Assembly (NCBI GenBank): GCA_023213395.1
Contig: CM041465.1
Span: forward strand, 74,097,741-74,161,740
From: Cycas panzhihuaensis
Lineage: Eukaryota; Cycadophyta
DNA: 64,000 nt
Reading direction: 5' to 3'
Shown here: piece after piece, positions 1-15,060 of the stretch
Numbering within the stretch: the first letter of the stretch is position 1
Layout of the letters: each line of letters starts with the position of its first letter
Made by a program: the position numbers and the translations under genes
Notes under the pieces: model-generated
What the model saw: the letters and a program-made list of their open reading frames with translations, nothing else
Database searches by the model: none
What the model was told of the DNA's origin: nothing

Positions 1-990
1 TTAGTGTAGAAAACTCAATAACATCAAAATAACAATGAGCCCATGAAAGGAAAATTCTACACCAAATCAATTATTCTTGACATTGATCCAAAAGTATGAG
101 GAGTAATACTTTTATTAAACCATGAAAATCTCCATTTAATGGTGGAGAAATCAACTAGCAAAAAAAGAATGGTAAAATTACAAGGAATAAATGTTACAAT
201 TATACCATAAGGGGGACTCCAACCCTCCAAATGCTTCTCCAAGGATGCTTCCCAAGTCAAGTCTCCAAGAACCACCTCTCTAACCTATAGAAGGGCTCAA
301 TTTATAGAAAGAAACCTGAATTGCATGTTTAACAAGTGGCAATCATGCAAGTATAACCACTAACCACCAGAATGCATGTTGTCCAAGTGGCCTTCATACA
401 ATTCCTAAAATTTTATAGCTTGTAACAGATCTTAACGTACTCCAATTTGGCTCACGTTTGGTACACATCTAGGAACGCATGTCCCCTCAGCTTCCTCAAA
501 TTTTTAGCTCATTTGGATGTCATTTGACTGCATTTTTATTCATTTAATAATAATATGTATTTGCTGTTTTTCTGCTGTCCAAGTGGCCTTCATGCAATTC
601 TTAAAAGTTGTAGCTTGTAACTAACCTTAACGGACTCCAATTCAACTCAAATTTGGTACACATATATAAACACATGTCTCCTCCACTTCCTCAAAATTTT
701 AGCTCATTTGGATGTCATTTGGCCATGTTTCTATGCATATAATCATAATATATATTTTCTATTTTTTTCTGCTAGCTGTGGGATTAATTTTTATGCAAAG
801 ACAAGGCTTGAACTCTAATCAAATGATATTTTCTGAACCCCACCTTTTGTACACATCTAGTGGGATGTGTCTTATCTCTTTAAACAAAATTTCATAGAAT
901 TTTGATACCATTTGGCCATATCTCTTTTAGTTATGCCAATGCCTAACATTTTCCGCATCCTGTAAACATATGGTAGATCCTCCTGGATCA
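1..990 (-). repeat. 3' LTR of G0 (partial)
   Basis: Position 1 corresponds to position 5676 in the other LTR and position 990 to 6665. It ends at TCCTGGATCA, immediately before the polypurine tract. About 66 bp of its outer end lie beyond the window. Direct comparison with the right copy gives about 25 substitutions. Confidence 0.95.
381..773 (-). repeat. Two-copy tandem duplication inside the G0 3' LTR
   Basis: A unit of about 196 bp starting GTCCAAGTGGCCTTCAT occurs at 381-576 and again at 577-773, roughly 80% identical, each ending in a TTTTCTGCT-like stretch. The same duplication is present in the other LTR, so it predates this insertion. Confidence 0.85.
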
Positions 991-1010
991 TGGCTCCCCC
1001 TTCCTTGGAA
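991..1010 (-). other. Polypurine tract of G0
   Basis: On the minus strand the bases next to the 3' LTR are purine-rich (AAGGAAGGGGGAG followed by CCA). This is the plus-strand primer site for reverse transcription. It sits exactly against the LTR end at 990. Confidence 0.85.
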
Positions 1011-1031
1011 AATAGCCAACTCTTGTTTGGC

Positions 1032-2490
1032 TTAGAATTGGAGATGGGGGAAGTGTTGTTCTCCTTGTTGCCTACTAAACCACTTGGCCTTACTAGGCAA
1101 TTGCCCTACTACTCCAATCCTGAAAGATTCATGTGTCTTATGTCTTGTTTTGGTAGATTTTCTCTCCAAGATACAATCTTTCTTGAGAGGCTCCTCACTT
1201 TCCAAATACAAATCATCAACTGAAGGTAAAGTGAACTGGTCCTGTTCCTCATCTAGTATGGAGGGCTCAAAGAGTTTTAAGTATTCAGCATTTACTACTG
1301 AATATATTTGCATATAAGGTGGAAGATCAAGTTGGAAAGCATTGCCACCTACTTTTCTCAAAATCTTGAATGGTGCATACCTTATAGGTTTGAGTTTCTT
1401 ACCTTCTCCTTTTAACCTCTCCTTGCTCAAGTATAACCATACTAAATCTCCTTCTTGGAAAGTAAACTCTTGCCTATGCTTGTCATGTCTTTCCTTGTAC
1501 TTTTGTTGAGTCCTTAGAAGTTGATCATGTACTTCTTTGTGGACTCTCGGATCTTCTCCAAGTATCTTAAAGCCTTGTCATGCTCCTCCTTCTCTTTGAC
1601 GGATCCTTCCTTAGCTTGCATGGAAAACTCTAAGTCAAATGGACTTTGAGGTAAGTATCCCAAACAAACTTCAAAAGGTGCTTTAGAGTGTGATGCATGC
1701 GTTGCTCTATTAAAAGCAAATTGTAGAAAAGCCAATGATTCATCCCAAGTCTTTGGATGCTTGGAATTGTATCCCCTCAATAGATGTACCAAAGTTCATG
1801 CTCACTACTTGGTTTGTCCATCCGCTTGAGGATGGAAACTTGTACTCCTTCAATTTGGTATCCATCATCTCCCATAGTGACTTCTAAAATGATGAAAGGA
1901 ATCGAGTGTCACGATGCGAAATGATGGAAGAAGGCAAGCCAAAATTCTTCCATACATGCTCGAAGAATAACTCGGTTGCTCACTGCACATGATTGTCTTC
2001 TTACAAGGTATTAGACATATCATTTTACTAAACCTATCTACAATAAAAAAAAGATAATCATGTCCCTTCCTAGTCATGGGAAGTCCCCCTAAAAAATCAA
2101 TGGAGATACTTTCCCAAGGCCTAGTGGGAATAGGTAGTGGTGTATACAATCCTAATTTTCTAGAAGAAGGCTTAGAAGTATTACACATTACACATCCTTT
2201 TACATATTTTTTTACATCATTTTGCATTTTGGCCATACAACATATCTTCTCAAGTTTGCTAAAGTCTTCTCTATACCAAAGTGACCAACTACTTTAGAAG
2301 TATGGGCTTCTCTAAGCCACTTGATCTTGTCTCCTTTTGATGGAACATAGAGCTGCTCCCCTTTGAAAAGTAGACCATCCTTCCAAGCAAGCTGGGAAGG
2401 TCTTCCTTTCGCTAGGTTCTCTAATTCTTCCTTCAAATCTTCATCTTCATGGTACAAGTCTTTGTACTCTTCATGATGCATTAGTTCCAC
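1032..2490 (-). pseudogene. G0 integrase region (broken)
   Basis: Three adjacent open stretches make up a gypsy integrase. 2212-2490 carries the N-terminal zinc-binding part (H-T-S-K-V-V-G-H-F-G). It continues into 1865-2236 with CVMCNTSKP, then the core with SIDFLGGLP and FIVDRFSKM. 1514-1792 holds the later core (WDESLAFLQFAFN), and 1032-1430 the C-terminal tail (APFKILRKVGGNAFQLDLPP), typical of gypsy integrase C-termini. Frameshifts separate the blocks, near 1800-1865 and 1430-1514. The 5' end joins RNase H remnants; the 3' end runs to the polypurine tract. A functional enzyme is not expected. Confidence 0.9.
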
Positions 2491-2499
2491 CTACAAACT

Positions 2500-3068
2500 C
2501 ATAAGAGAACTACAAACAAAAGTAGAAGAAGAAGTGGAACAAGGTGGTCTAGATAACATATCGAATTTTGTTATTAGATCCCTTTTCTACTTAATTACAA
2601 TATTCAATTATTCTAAATAACTCATCCACTTCATCTCTCTTACTTCTTCTAATTTACTTTCCGTTTATAAAAATTCAACAGCCTTATCATCCCTATCAAC
2701 TACAACCTCTTTTCCGAGCAAGTATGACCTCCAATGCTTGCATGCTTGATGAAGTGCGAACATTTCTCGATCATATGTTGGGTAGTTCTTCACTTGAGGG
2801 TGAAGACTTCGAATGGTATGCAATAGGCTTCCCATCTTGAATAAGGACAGACTCCCATCGCATTTCCACTCGCATCGCCTTCGACTTCAAAAGGCCTTTT
2901 GCAAATTTGGCATTGCCAAAACCTAACTTCACAAATTTTCTTCTTTAAAAGAAGAAAGGCTTCTTCCTCCTTGGAACCCCAAGTAAACTTTCTACTAGAT
3001 TTTGTCAATCCATGTAGAGGTCTTGCAACTGTGAGAAATGAAGAATGAACTTTCTCAAGTATTGACAA
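2500..3068 (-). pseudogene. G0 RNase H region (decayed)
   Basis: The open stretch 2790-3068 contains the RT-RNase H connection (SFLTVARPLHGLTKSS, then FTWGSKEEEAF) and the start of RNase H (VEGDASGNAMGV). It follows the RT ORF after a frameshift at about 3070. The rest of RNase H, 2500-2789, is only recognisable as scattered fragments with stops. Gypsy elements place RNase H between RT and integrase, as here. Confidence 0.8.
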
Positions 3069-3072
3069 GCTC

Positions 3073-4779
3073 CTAAAAACTTCTCACCTCTGTGATGTTT
3101 GTTGGCCTAGGCCATTTGAGGATGGCTTGAGTCTTGAGTGGATCAATGCTCAACTTTCCTCCTCCAACCACAAAGCCTAAGAAGATCAAGTTCTCCTTGC
3201 CAAATTCGCACTTCTTCACATTAAGCTTCAAATGATGCTTAGCCATAGTCTTTAAAACTTCCTCTATGTCAAAATGTTCCTCCCATGTGTTGCTGAAAAT
3301 CAAAATGTCATCAAGATAGACAACAACAAAATTATCTAAGTAAGGCCTTAATATTTCCTTCATTAGCCTCATGAATGTTGTAGGAGCATTACACAATCCG
3401 AAAGGCATAACCATCCATTCAAAGAGTCCTTGCTTTGTTTTGAAGGCCGTCTTCCATGTGTCCTCCTCCTTGACCCTAACTTGGTGATAACCACTTTTTA
3501 AATCCAATTTAGTGAAATAACAAGCATGCTGGATTTGATCAAGCAAATCATCTATACGAGGCAAAGGGTAGCGATTTTTAATTGTAATTTTATTCAAAGC
3601 ACGAAAATCTATACACATTCTCCATCCTCCATCCTTCTTAGGCACCAAGACAATTGGTGACCCACAAGGTGAACATGAAGGTCTTATGACCCCTTGATCA
3701 AGCAACTCCTCAACTTGCCTCTTTATCTCATTATTTTCTACAATGGAGTGCCTATACAAAGCAACATTAGGTAATGGTGCATCTCCTACAAGAGTGATTT
3801 CATGCTCTATCTTTCTCTTTGGTGGAAGCCCATCAACATGTTGAAATAGAATATCATACCTTGTCTTTAACTCCTCAATTTGTTGCATTTGTTTAGGTGA
3901 TATAAGCAGAGTGTGAGTAGAAGGACCTTCTTCATCTCTTGGCTCTTCTTTTCTCCTTACCATTAAGATGACAAATTTACCACATGCATTGATCATCCTT
4001 TTTGCTTGAGTAGTTGAAATTAATGCTATCTTATCCAAGTGCTTCTTTGTGGCCTTTATGATGAAGCCCTTGTTATCCTTCATCAATCGATATTTTCTCT
4101 CCCTTCGATAGAAGAGTGCATCTCGATCCCACAAGTAGGGACTTCCAAGCACAACATGGCATACATCCAGTGGAACTACATCACATATTACCTCATCAAC
4201 AAAATCATTAGTGATGGAAAATTTAAGCGTACATTGCTTTGATATTTGCATTTCCACATCTTTATGGATCCAACCAAGAGGATATGGATGAGGGTGAGGA
4301 GTAGTTACCAAACCAATGCTCTTTACCAAACTTTCTGAGATCAAATTCTTTTGGCTTCCCGGATCTATAATGGCACCAATCATACTATTTCCCACTTGAA
4401 GCTTCAAGTGAAATAGTTCCTCCCTTGTAGTATCATCTTCATAATTTGTAAGTAGAGTGACCTTCTCTTCTTCTCCTTCACTTTGAATCTCCACCTCAGA
4501 AAGTAGTGCTTTCCTTTCTCCCTTCTTTCTTAATTCCATATCCTTGATATGCTTTGGCTTTAGTTCGGATGCAACTTCCAACACTTTCGTAATATGACCA
4601 CTAATATCACAATGCTCACAATAGTTAGAACTTTTAACAAAATTAGTTCTTTTCTTCTTTCCTTCTTGCCTTTTTGATGAGTGCAATTTAGGATTCTTTT
4701 CATACTTATTAGAAGTAAAAGTAGAATCTTTAGACATGAATGTAGATTTCTTGCTTTTACTTTCTATTGCCATAGCCAT
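3073..4779 (-). pseudogene. G0 protease and reverse transcriptase ORF
   Basis: A 568-codon open frame. Residues about 50-65 hold the Gag zinc knuckle (CEHCDISGH), in which the last Cys is missing. Residues about 125-160 are the aspartic protease (IIDPGSQKNLIS); the usual D-S/T-G active site reads D-P-G here. Reverse transcriptase fills about residues 310-560: IVLVPKKDGGWRMCIDFRALN, YPLPRIDDLL, FTKLDLKSGYHQV, then VMPFGLCNAPTTF and the catalytic YLDD (VVVYLDDILIFS). The frame stops just past RT (TEVRSF) and RNase H continues in another frame. The long RT is the best-kept part of G0; the odd protease motif and lost cysteine argue against activity. Confidence 0.92.
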
Positions 4780-5565
4780 CCTACTTGCTTCTCCAATGGA
4801 TTGAACCTTAAAAGCCTTAGTTCCTTCCTTATGTATTCATGTAATCCTCCAATGAATTTCATAAGAGTGACATGTTCATCCATATTAATACCAAGTAGCA
4901 TGCCATGCCTAAAAATAAAGAAGTATAGTCTTGGACACTTACACCTCTCCCTTGGCGTAAATATTGCCAAGTGACCCATTGGTCTTCCTCATGACCTATG
5001 GGGTAGAATTGCTTCTTTATTATTTTCTTAAAATCCCTCCATGAAAAGAAGATACATCATGAGTCTTTAAATATGTATTCCACCATGTCAATGCATGTTT
5101 ACACAACTTGAGCCTAGCAAATGAAAGCTTTTGAGCATTGCTATAAGCATAGATTGTGAAGTAGGTTTCAAGTTGATCCAACCAATGGTCCAACTTTTCA
5201 GCATTTACCTCTCCATCATAAGTTGGAATATCCAACTTTGCCTCCACCTTGAAGGGTTGATGAGATGAAGTACCCTTGCTTTCTTCAAAAGAGTGCTTTA
5301 AGGTCTCCTCCTCTTCCTCTTCATGGTCGTGGTCATATGTGGATCCTCCTTCAAATTCCTTCTCTTTGCCTTTTCCTTTGACTAGAGGTAGAAGGTGGGT
5401 CATCATTTGCATCAAGGCTTCTACGTTCTTCTCAAGCCTTTCAAATCTAATTTCTCCATCTTCTTTTTCAGCCATGGTGCTTGGATTCTTTCTTTGTCTT
5501 CTTGGTGATTGCAACACAAGAAAGTCTTCACCTTTCTCTTTGTATCTTTTCCTTGTTTGTACCAT
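4764..5565 (-). pseudogene. G0 gag (frameshifted)
   Basis: The first open stretch, 5020-5565, starts MVQTRKRYKEK, has a charged coiled-coil-like segment, then the Retrotrans_gag core (LDHWLDQLETYF, ALTWWNTYL). 4764-4979 continues the capsid-like part in another frame (MDEHVTLMKFIGGLHEYI). It leads into the zinc knuckle at the start of the next ORF. The start codon lies about 25 bp inside the PBS, as expected for gag. Confidence 0.85.
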
Positions 5566-5589
5566 TCAAGTCCCTACAACAAATATCAG

Positions 5590-5603
5590 AGGCTCTGATA
5601 CCA
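5590..5603 (-). other. Primer binding site of G0 (initiator Met tRNA)
   Basis: On the minus strand this reads TGGTATCAGAGCC, complementary to the 3' end of plant initiator methionine tRNA. It sits 5 bases from the 5' LTR edge at 5609, which fixes both the LTR boundary and the element orientation. Confidence 0.93.
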
Positions 5604-5608
5604 AAATA

Positions 5609-6665
5609 TGATCCCAAAAGAGCTTAGTTGTTGAAGAAATCAATTATCAACCTTTCCTCCTTGAGATCCTGGGAGTTAGTGTAGAAAACTCAATAACATC
5701 AAAACAACAATGAGCCCATGAAAGGAAAATTCTACACCAAATTAATTATTCTTGACATTGATCCAAAAGTATGAGGAGTAATACTTTTATTAAACCATGA
5801 AAATCTCCATTTAATGGTGGAGAAATCAACTAGCAAAAAAAGAATGGTAAAATTACAAGGAATAAATGTTACAATTATACCATAAGGGGGACTCCAACCC
5901 TCCAAATGCTTCTCCAAGGATGCTTCCCAAGTCAAGTCTCCAAGAACAACCTCTCTAACCTATATAAGGGCTCAATTTATAGAAAGAAACCTGAATTTCA
6001 TGTTTAACAAGTGGCAATCATGCAAGTATAACCACTAACCACCAGAATGCATGTTGTCCAAGTGGCCTTCATACAATTCTTAAAATGTTACAGCTTGTAA
6101 TAGATCTAAACGTACTCCAATTTGGCTCAAGTTTGGTACATGTCTAGGAACGCATGTCCCCTCAGCTTCCTCAAATTTTCAGCTCATTTGGATGTCATTT
6201 AACTGCATTTTTATTCATTTAATAATAATATGTATTTGCTGTTTTTCTGCTGTCCAAGTGGCCTTCATGCAATTCTTAAAAGTTGCAGCTTGTAACTAAC
6301 CTTAACGGACTCCAATTCAGCTCAAATTTGGTACACGTATATAAACGCATGTCTCCTCTGCTTCCTCAAAATTTTAGCTCATTTGGATGTCATTTGGCCA
6401 TGTTTCTATGCATATAATCATAATATATATTTTCTATTTATTTCTGCTAGCTGTGGGATTAATTTTTATGCAAAGACAAGGCTTGAACTCTAATCAAATG
6501 ATATTTTCTAAACCCCACCTTTTGTACACATCTAGTGGGATGTGTCTTATCTCTTTAAACAAAATTTCATAGAATTTTGATACCATTTTGCCATATCTCT
6601 TTTAGTTATGCCAATGCCTAGCATTTTCCGCATCCTGTAAACATATGGTAGATCCTCCTGGATCA
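5609..6665 (-). repeat. 5' LTR of G0
   Basis: 1057 bp, TGATCCCAAA to TCCTGGATCA on the plus strand, so TG...CA on both strands. It contains the same internal tandem duplication as the left copy, at about 6056-6448. It abuts G1 gag sequence at 6666. Confidence 0.94.
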
Positions 6666-8399
6666 GAGGTGGCTAGAAAGATGTTAAAACATGGATTAAC
6701 TATTGTTATATAAGAGTTAAAAGATCTAAAGGAAATGATGGAAAAGATAGAACAAAATTCTAGGTAGAGCAAAAGTGATTCAGATGATTTATAATTGAAA
6801 GAAGGTAGTGATGAATGTGAACAATTATCATAGAGAGATCCTATTGATCTATTAGGTATGTTAAGAGACATATAAAGGAAAACAAAAGGAGATCCATAAG
6901 GATGGAAGTTCTAAACTTTAAGAGATAGTTAAAAGTAGAAAAACTAGTTGATTAGATCAATACTCATAAAAAATACTTTAAATGGGAAGAACTAGAGGAC
7001 TATAGTAAGGTGAAGTTTATGAATATAAAGTTGATAGGTCATGCTACCAGTTGGTTGGACTACTTACAAAAAGAATGAGTTAGTAATACTAAAGATAATA
7101 TTAAGACATGAAGTCTTATGGTATCAAGTCTTAAGAAGAAGTGTGTTCTGATAAGATATGAATAAGATTTATTTAGACAATTGTAAGACCTAAAGTAGAA
7201 GGATAATAGTGTATAAGAGTACATTGATGAGTTTTATAAGCTATCTATTATAAATGATCTAAATAATAGTGAGAAGTAATTAATTGCTAGACACCTAAAT
7301 AGATTAAATTTTACAATTTAGGATGTATTGGCCTTAATATATAAATAATTAAAGAGGCTTATTAATTAGCTTTAAAGGTTAAGGATGAGAATACCAAGAA
7401 AGTAGGTAAAATATCCATAGTAAAAATGGATGAACCTTCTATATAAAGAAGCATAGAAAGCAAATTTTGGTTCAATAGTCAAGGTAGTTCTATTAAGATT
7501 GAAAGAGAAGATGAATATAGAGGAGGATATCATGGATTCAAGATTGGTTTTAGAAGTAGAGGATAACCTACCTCTAATCAAAATAATCCTAATAAATCTA
7601 TGAAGTGTTGAACCTATAATAGGACTTATAAAGAGGCTAAGTATAAGACTCTATTGATTCTAGAAGAAGAGAATAATACTTAGGGAGCAACTACTTATAT
7701 AGGAGTAAGTGTTGAAGTAGGAGAGGATTTGTTGCTATAAAGAAACATGGTGTTGAACAAGGGTAAACATTTTGAGGAGGACTATAAGAGGAAAATTATT
7801 TTTTAAGATTAATTATAAGTATAGAGATAAAGTTTACAAGGTGATTATTAGTATAGGATAATCAAATAACATAGTAAGTACTGAAATGGTTCAAAAATTG
7901 TAGCTCCTATATGCATCAAAATTTGATCTATATAGGATTTCATGGTTCAAGAAGGAATATAGTTTGGTGATAAATAGTACATGCATTGTGGAATTTAATG
8001 TTAGATCAATCATTAATAAGGTTCAATATGATATGGTGCCAATGGTTGAATGCCATCTAGTATTAAGAAGATTATGACTAAATAATAAAAGAGTAATTTA
8101 TAATAGTAGGTAGAATACTTATGATTTACTATAGGATGTAAATAATTATTCTTTACTACCTTATAGGGTAGAAGAGAACTAGAAAATTATTACTATATCT
8201 CTTTTGAGTTAAAAGGAATTCATAAAAGAAAACAAAAGAAAATTGTATTATATGTTTTACTTAGAAGAAGAGGAAGTTACAAGAACACAAAAAATTTCCA
8301 AATCTATCAAAGAGTTGTTGGAAGAATCCAAAGATTTAACAGACCATCCATTTTATTTACCTTTATGAAGGATAATAATATATCAAATAGACTTCATTT
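6666..8399 (+). pseudogene. G1 gag and protease fragment (old gypsy host)
   Basis: Many in-frame stops, but the order of a gypsy gag-protease is readable. About 6960-7080 gives the gag core around GHATSW-DYLQKE. 7190-7260 gives a capsid end (EYIDEFYKLSI). 7605-7640 gives a zinc-knuckle remnant, and 7840-7900 the protease with SNNIVSTEMVQKL. 8300-8399 is the linker before RT (ELLEESKDLTDHPF). The protease Asp is lost. At 8399 the frame is cut by element D and resumes at 25352 in frame. The 5' part of G1 would lie left of the window, beyond G0. Confidence 0.8.
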
Positions 8400-8792
8400 T
8401 TTAAGGAATAATATTTGATTATTAGTGGAAGATCCTTCTCATATTTTCTCACATTTATAGTTATGAGTATGTGAGCCTATGGAGAATTATGCAAGGATCA
8501 GTTACTCATATGCACTCTTGTAAGTCTCTATGAAGGTTCTCAAATGTGATTGGATAGTTATAAGGTATATGTATCTATAACTATACTTCTCTCATAATAT
8601 AATATTTCAAGATGATCATTTCCCACAACTTTTATTATCTTATCTGTTGATGTTTGCCTTATCTTTCTTATTCTTATTGTTATAACTTTTAACCTTACAT
8701 ATGTAATTTATTGTATATTCATGTGTTCATATATATTTTAATACTATATTTCTAACATGGAACTAGGGCGATTTAAATTCATTCTTTTCACA
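8400..8792 (+). repeat. 5' LTR of D
   Basis: Aligns along its length with 24963-25346; shared blocks include ATATGCACTCTT and a CTTATCTTTCTTA-like stretch. It ends TTTTCACA just before TGGTATCAGAGC at 8793-8804, a Met-tRNA primer site. Its start has lost the TG seen in the 3' copy. Confidence 0.75.
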
Positions 8793-8804
8793 TGGTATCA
8801 GAGC
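8793..8804 (+). other. Primer binding site of D
   Basis: TGGTATCAGAGC directly follows the 5' LTR and matches the initiator Met tRNA 3' end. The next 146 bases up to copia A contain no recognised coding. Confidence 0.8.
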
Positions 8805-8950
8805 TCGATAGTGTAATCTTATGGAGCATGTGTATGATTAGAGCCTTCTTAATATATTTATAGTTTATTACAGCCAAGTTTAGAAGATTATTGGGACCCA
8901 TGATTAAGCCAAAATTTTTAAGGATGGAAGGAACCAAGAACAAGTGGAAT

Positions 8951-9264
8951 TGTTAGAATAATGTCCGTTATATTTAATCTATGTGCAATTAGACCTTAGG
9001 AACCAACGGGCCATCACCAACTATCTCTAAGCCACCACAAGCCATCCTCGAGCTAATAAGGTAAGTTTATTATTTTAATTTATTATTTTTTAATTTTTGT
9101 GCTAACAATTAGGTAGAGGCAAACTCCTGCCTCTCCATAACTATAAATAATATGGGTGTACCACCTAGGTGTTTTTCAACACTGCCACCAAATATTAGAT
9201 ATTTAGTACAATGTTTCGGCTATGGATTAATGTGTAATGATCTTCTTTGTCCTCTGCACTCTCA
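8951..9264 (+). repeat. 5' LTR of A
   Basis: TGTTAGAATAATGTCC to ACTCTCA, 314 bp. An exon-like splice donor AAG/GTAAGT occurs at 9058-9066 and is conserved in the 3' LTR at about 22277-22285. Confidence 0.95.
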
Positions 9265-9266
9265 TT

Positions 9267-9282
9267 TGGTATTAGATCAAGC
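9267..9282 (+). other. Primer binding site of A
   Basis: TGGTATTAGATCAAGC starts two bases after the LTR. It is a mutated form of the Met-tRNA type TGGTATCAGAGC. Confidence 0.8.
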
Positions 9283-12561
<3,279 letters not shown>

Positions 12562-13660
12562 ATGACAGCTAGTTTTGGCAACATGATTATTCCTAAATTT
12601 GATGGATCTAACTTCTTAAATTAGAGTAGGAAGGTGAGACCCATCTTTATCGCTAAATACATGTGGGATATTGTAAAGATAAGATACAGTAACCTAAGTT
12701 AAAATGTAACTGATCTAGAAAAATTAACATTCAAGGAAAATGTAAAGAAGGATAATGAGGCCCTTTCTTTGATTTTTTGTACCTTAGAAGATCATATATT
12801 TCATAGGGTAAGTGAGGCAACCAAATCCAAGGATGCTTGGGATACTTTATAACTTATTTATGAAGGGGTAGCCTCATCTAAGCTACAAACCTTGGGAAAA
12901 GGATTTGAAAATTTAAGAATGATGCATAATAATTCTGTTACTGAATTCATAACCAAGGTTCAAGACCTTATAAACTAGATGAGATCCCTTGGTGAAACTT
13001 TAACCAAATAGAGGGTTATTGAGAGAAATTTAAGATGTATTGGTGAAGTAAAAAGATTTGAAATAGTGGCAACTAGTATAGAAGTTTTAAAGGATCTAGG
13101 TATCCTAAAAATTGAGTAATTAAGTGCCATGTTACTGGCAGTTGAGGAGAAAAAGAGCACAAGTAAATAATTAGAGCATGCATTTGTAACTAAATCTAGG
13201 ATCAAGTTAAACTCACAAGTTAAAAGTTTAAAATCTAGGGATCAAACCCCAAAGAGGAGAGAAAGATACCTTAGATAAGAAGTATGTCAAGAATGACAAG
13301 CTAGATATCAAGCTCCACACCTAAGAAATCAAGAAGCAAACCAAAATAATCCTAGTTATACCAGATATCAAAATTAAGAAAGGCACTAAGAGGCAAACCA
13401 ATGTTGTCAAAATCGTCAAGGCCATATGAATTCTCAAAGGTCTAACTTTAATTATCCCCATAATAGACAAAGGGATAACCATGTTCCATATTTGAAAAGA
13501 GGAAGACCATCTATTATTGATAGAACCAATCCTCGTAGTAGGAGTATTAACTATGGAAGAAAGGATCACATTCTCTATTCATTCTACAACAAAGTTGGTC
13601 ATATAGAAGATAAGTGTTTTACTAGGAATGGCCCTCCTACAAAGGGAAGTGCCAATATAA
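12562..13660 (+). pseudogene. A gag (decayed)
   Basis: Starts ATG at 12562 (MTASFGNMIIPKFDGSNF), the usual copia Gag start. It then has KENVKKDNEALSLIFCTLED and SEATKSKDAWDTL. A basic stretch follows and a knuckle remnant (YSFYNKVGHIEDKC, about 13580-13620) in which the first two cysteines are tyrosine-like changes. In-frame stops fall where Trp or Gln is expected. The N-terminal part matches the short ORFs kept in C and F. Confidence 0.85.
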
Positions 13661-13689
13661 CTATTGAAATAAGGAAAAATGATCAATTA

Positions 13690-15060
13690 TTCCTATCCTA
13701 CTTTGTTGCATATGAGAAAGAAGAAGATTATTGGTACGTTAATTCTAGCTGCTCTACTTATATGACCCACAAACAAGAGATATTTCAAACCATTGATAGA
13801 ACTAGAAAGGAGTCTATTATATTTGGAGATGACACCTCATACGAATTTATTTGAAATGGTAACATCATCCTAAAAATAGAATTAAGTGAATATCAACATC
13901 TTGATGATGAACTCTATGTTATCGCTTTAAAAAAAAATCTTTTATCAATAGAATAGACAATGGGTCAAGATTATAAAGTTATATTTGACAATGGTGAATG
14001 TACCATTAAGGATAAGAGAAAGAATAAGGCAGTAGTTGCCAAGGAAAAATGACTAAAGATAGACTCTTCAAGCTAGTTCTCACCCCATCAGATAACTATA
14101 CTTTGAAAACTATAATCAAGCTTGATAACGATATGTGGCATAAAATATTTAGCCACCTAAGTTATAACAGTTTAGCATTCATAAAGAAAATAGACATGGT
14201 TGATGGGCTACCGCATATTAAAGTAGAGATAGATATTTGTAAAGGTTTTCTCCTAGGAAAACAATATAGAAAATATTTTGTTGATGATAGCTATATAGCA
14301 AAAAGACCCCTCCATCTAATCTATATAAATATTTATGGTCCTATGGATGTTCCTTCATTAGTAGGTGTTAAATACTTACTTACATTTATTAATGACTACA
14401 CAAAAAAAACTTGGGTCTATTTCTTGAAGTTCAAATTGGATGTATTCAATTACTTTGTTGACTTTAAAACCTTTATGGAAAGGCAAAGTGAACATAAAAT
14501 ACTCTCCTTAAGATTAGACAATAGAAGAGAGTTTATTTAAAAAATGTTTAATGTTTATTGCATATATCATGGCATTAAGAGACAACTCATTAATCTTAAC
14601 ACCCTTCAATAAAATGGGGTGGTTGAATGAAAGAATTACACCATAGTTGAAATAGCTAGGTGTATGTTAAAAGATAAAAAGTTAGGATATGAATTCTGGG
14701 TAGAAGTTATCCACACTATTGTTTACCTACTCAATAGGTGTACCACCAAAGCCCTTAGGCGGATGACACCTAAAGAAGCATGGACTAGATATAAACCTAG
14801 TATCTACCATTTAAAGGTCTTTGGTCGCTTAGCTTATGTCTATGTCCTTGAATAAAAGAGGACTAAGCTAGATGATAAAAGCATTAAATATATATTTAGT
14901 AGCTACAATGATGTTTCTAAATCTTATAAAGTATATGATCCAAAAGCATGAAAAGCCATGGTGAGCAAGGATATTACGTTCAAAGAAAATAACTATTATC
15001 ACTTCGATTATGTTATAGACAAAGGCAAATGTGTCATCATAAACCTTGACTTAACTACTA
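13690..15060 (+). pseudogene. A protease and integrase (decayed)
   Basis: 13730-13790 is the aspartic protease start (YWYVNSSCSTYMT). Copia elements normally have VDSG here, so the catalytic Asp is Asn. 14049-14540 holds the pre-integrase and core: MWHKIFSHLS, then YINIYGPMDVP with the first catalytic Asp changed to Asn. It continues with FINDYTKKTWVYFL and LRLDNRREF (second Asp kept). 14600-14640 keeps the NG..E motif followed by a stop, and 14664-14855 the late core (LLNRCTTKAL, LKVFGRLAYVYV). Both Asp-to-Asn changes are G-to-A. Confidence 0.88.

Larger units (their letters stand above)
1..6665 (-). mobile_element. G0: Ty3/gypsy LTR retrotransposon, cut by window start
   Basis: Minus-strand element with, in its own 5'-3' order, 5' LTR (5609-6665), PBS, gag, protease, RT, RNase H, integrase, polypurine tract and 3' LTR (1-990, about 66 bp lost beyond the window edge). 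The two LTRs align over 990 bp without net length change and show about 25 differences (about 97.5% identity), mostly transitions, so this is the youngest element here. The bases after the right LTR are GAGGT; the matching target-site copy would lie outside the window. Gag-pol has several frameshifts and stops, so it is not autonomous now. The gypsy assignment is certain from domain order (integrase after RNase H); the lineage within gypsy is not resolved. Confidence 0.95.

Noticed and set aside
61-275. 72-residue minus-strand ORF inside the G0 LTR, repeated at 5732-5935
   Set aside because: It lies in an LTR, both copies exist only because the LTR is duplicated, and no domain is visible.
6666-6670. 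GAGGT as a target-site duplication for G0
   Set aside because: The partner would be left of position 1, so it cannot be confirmed here.
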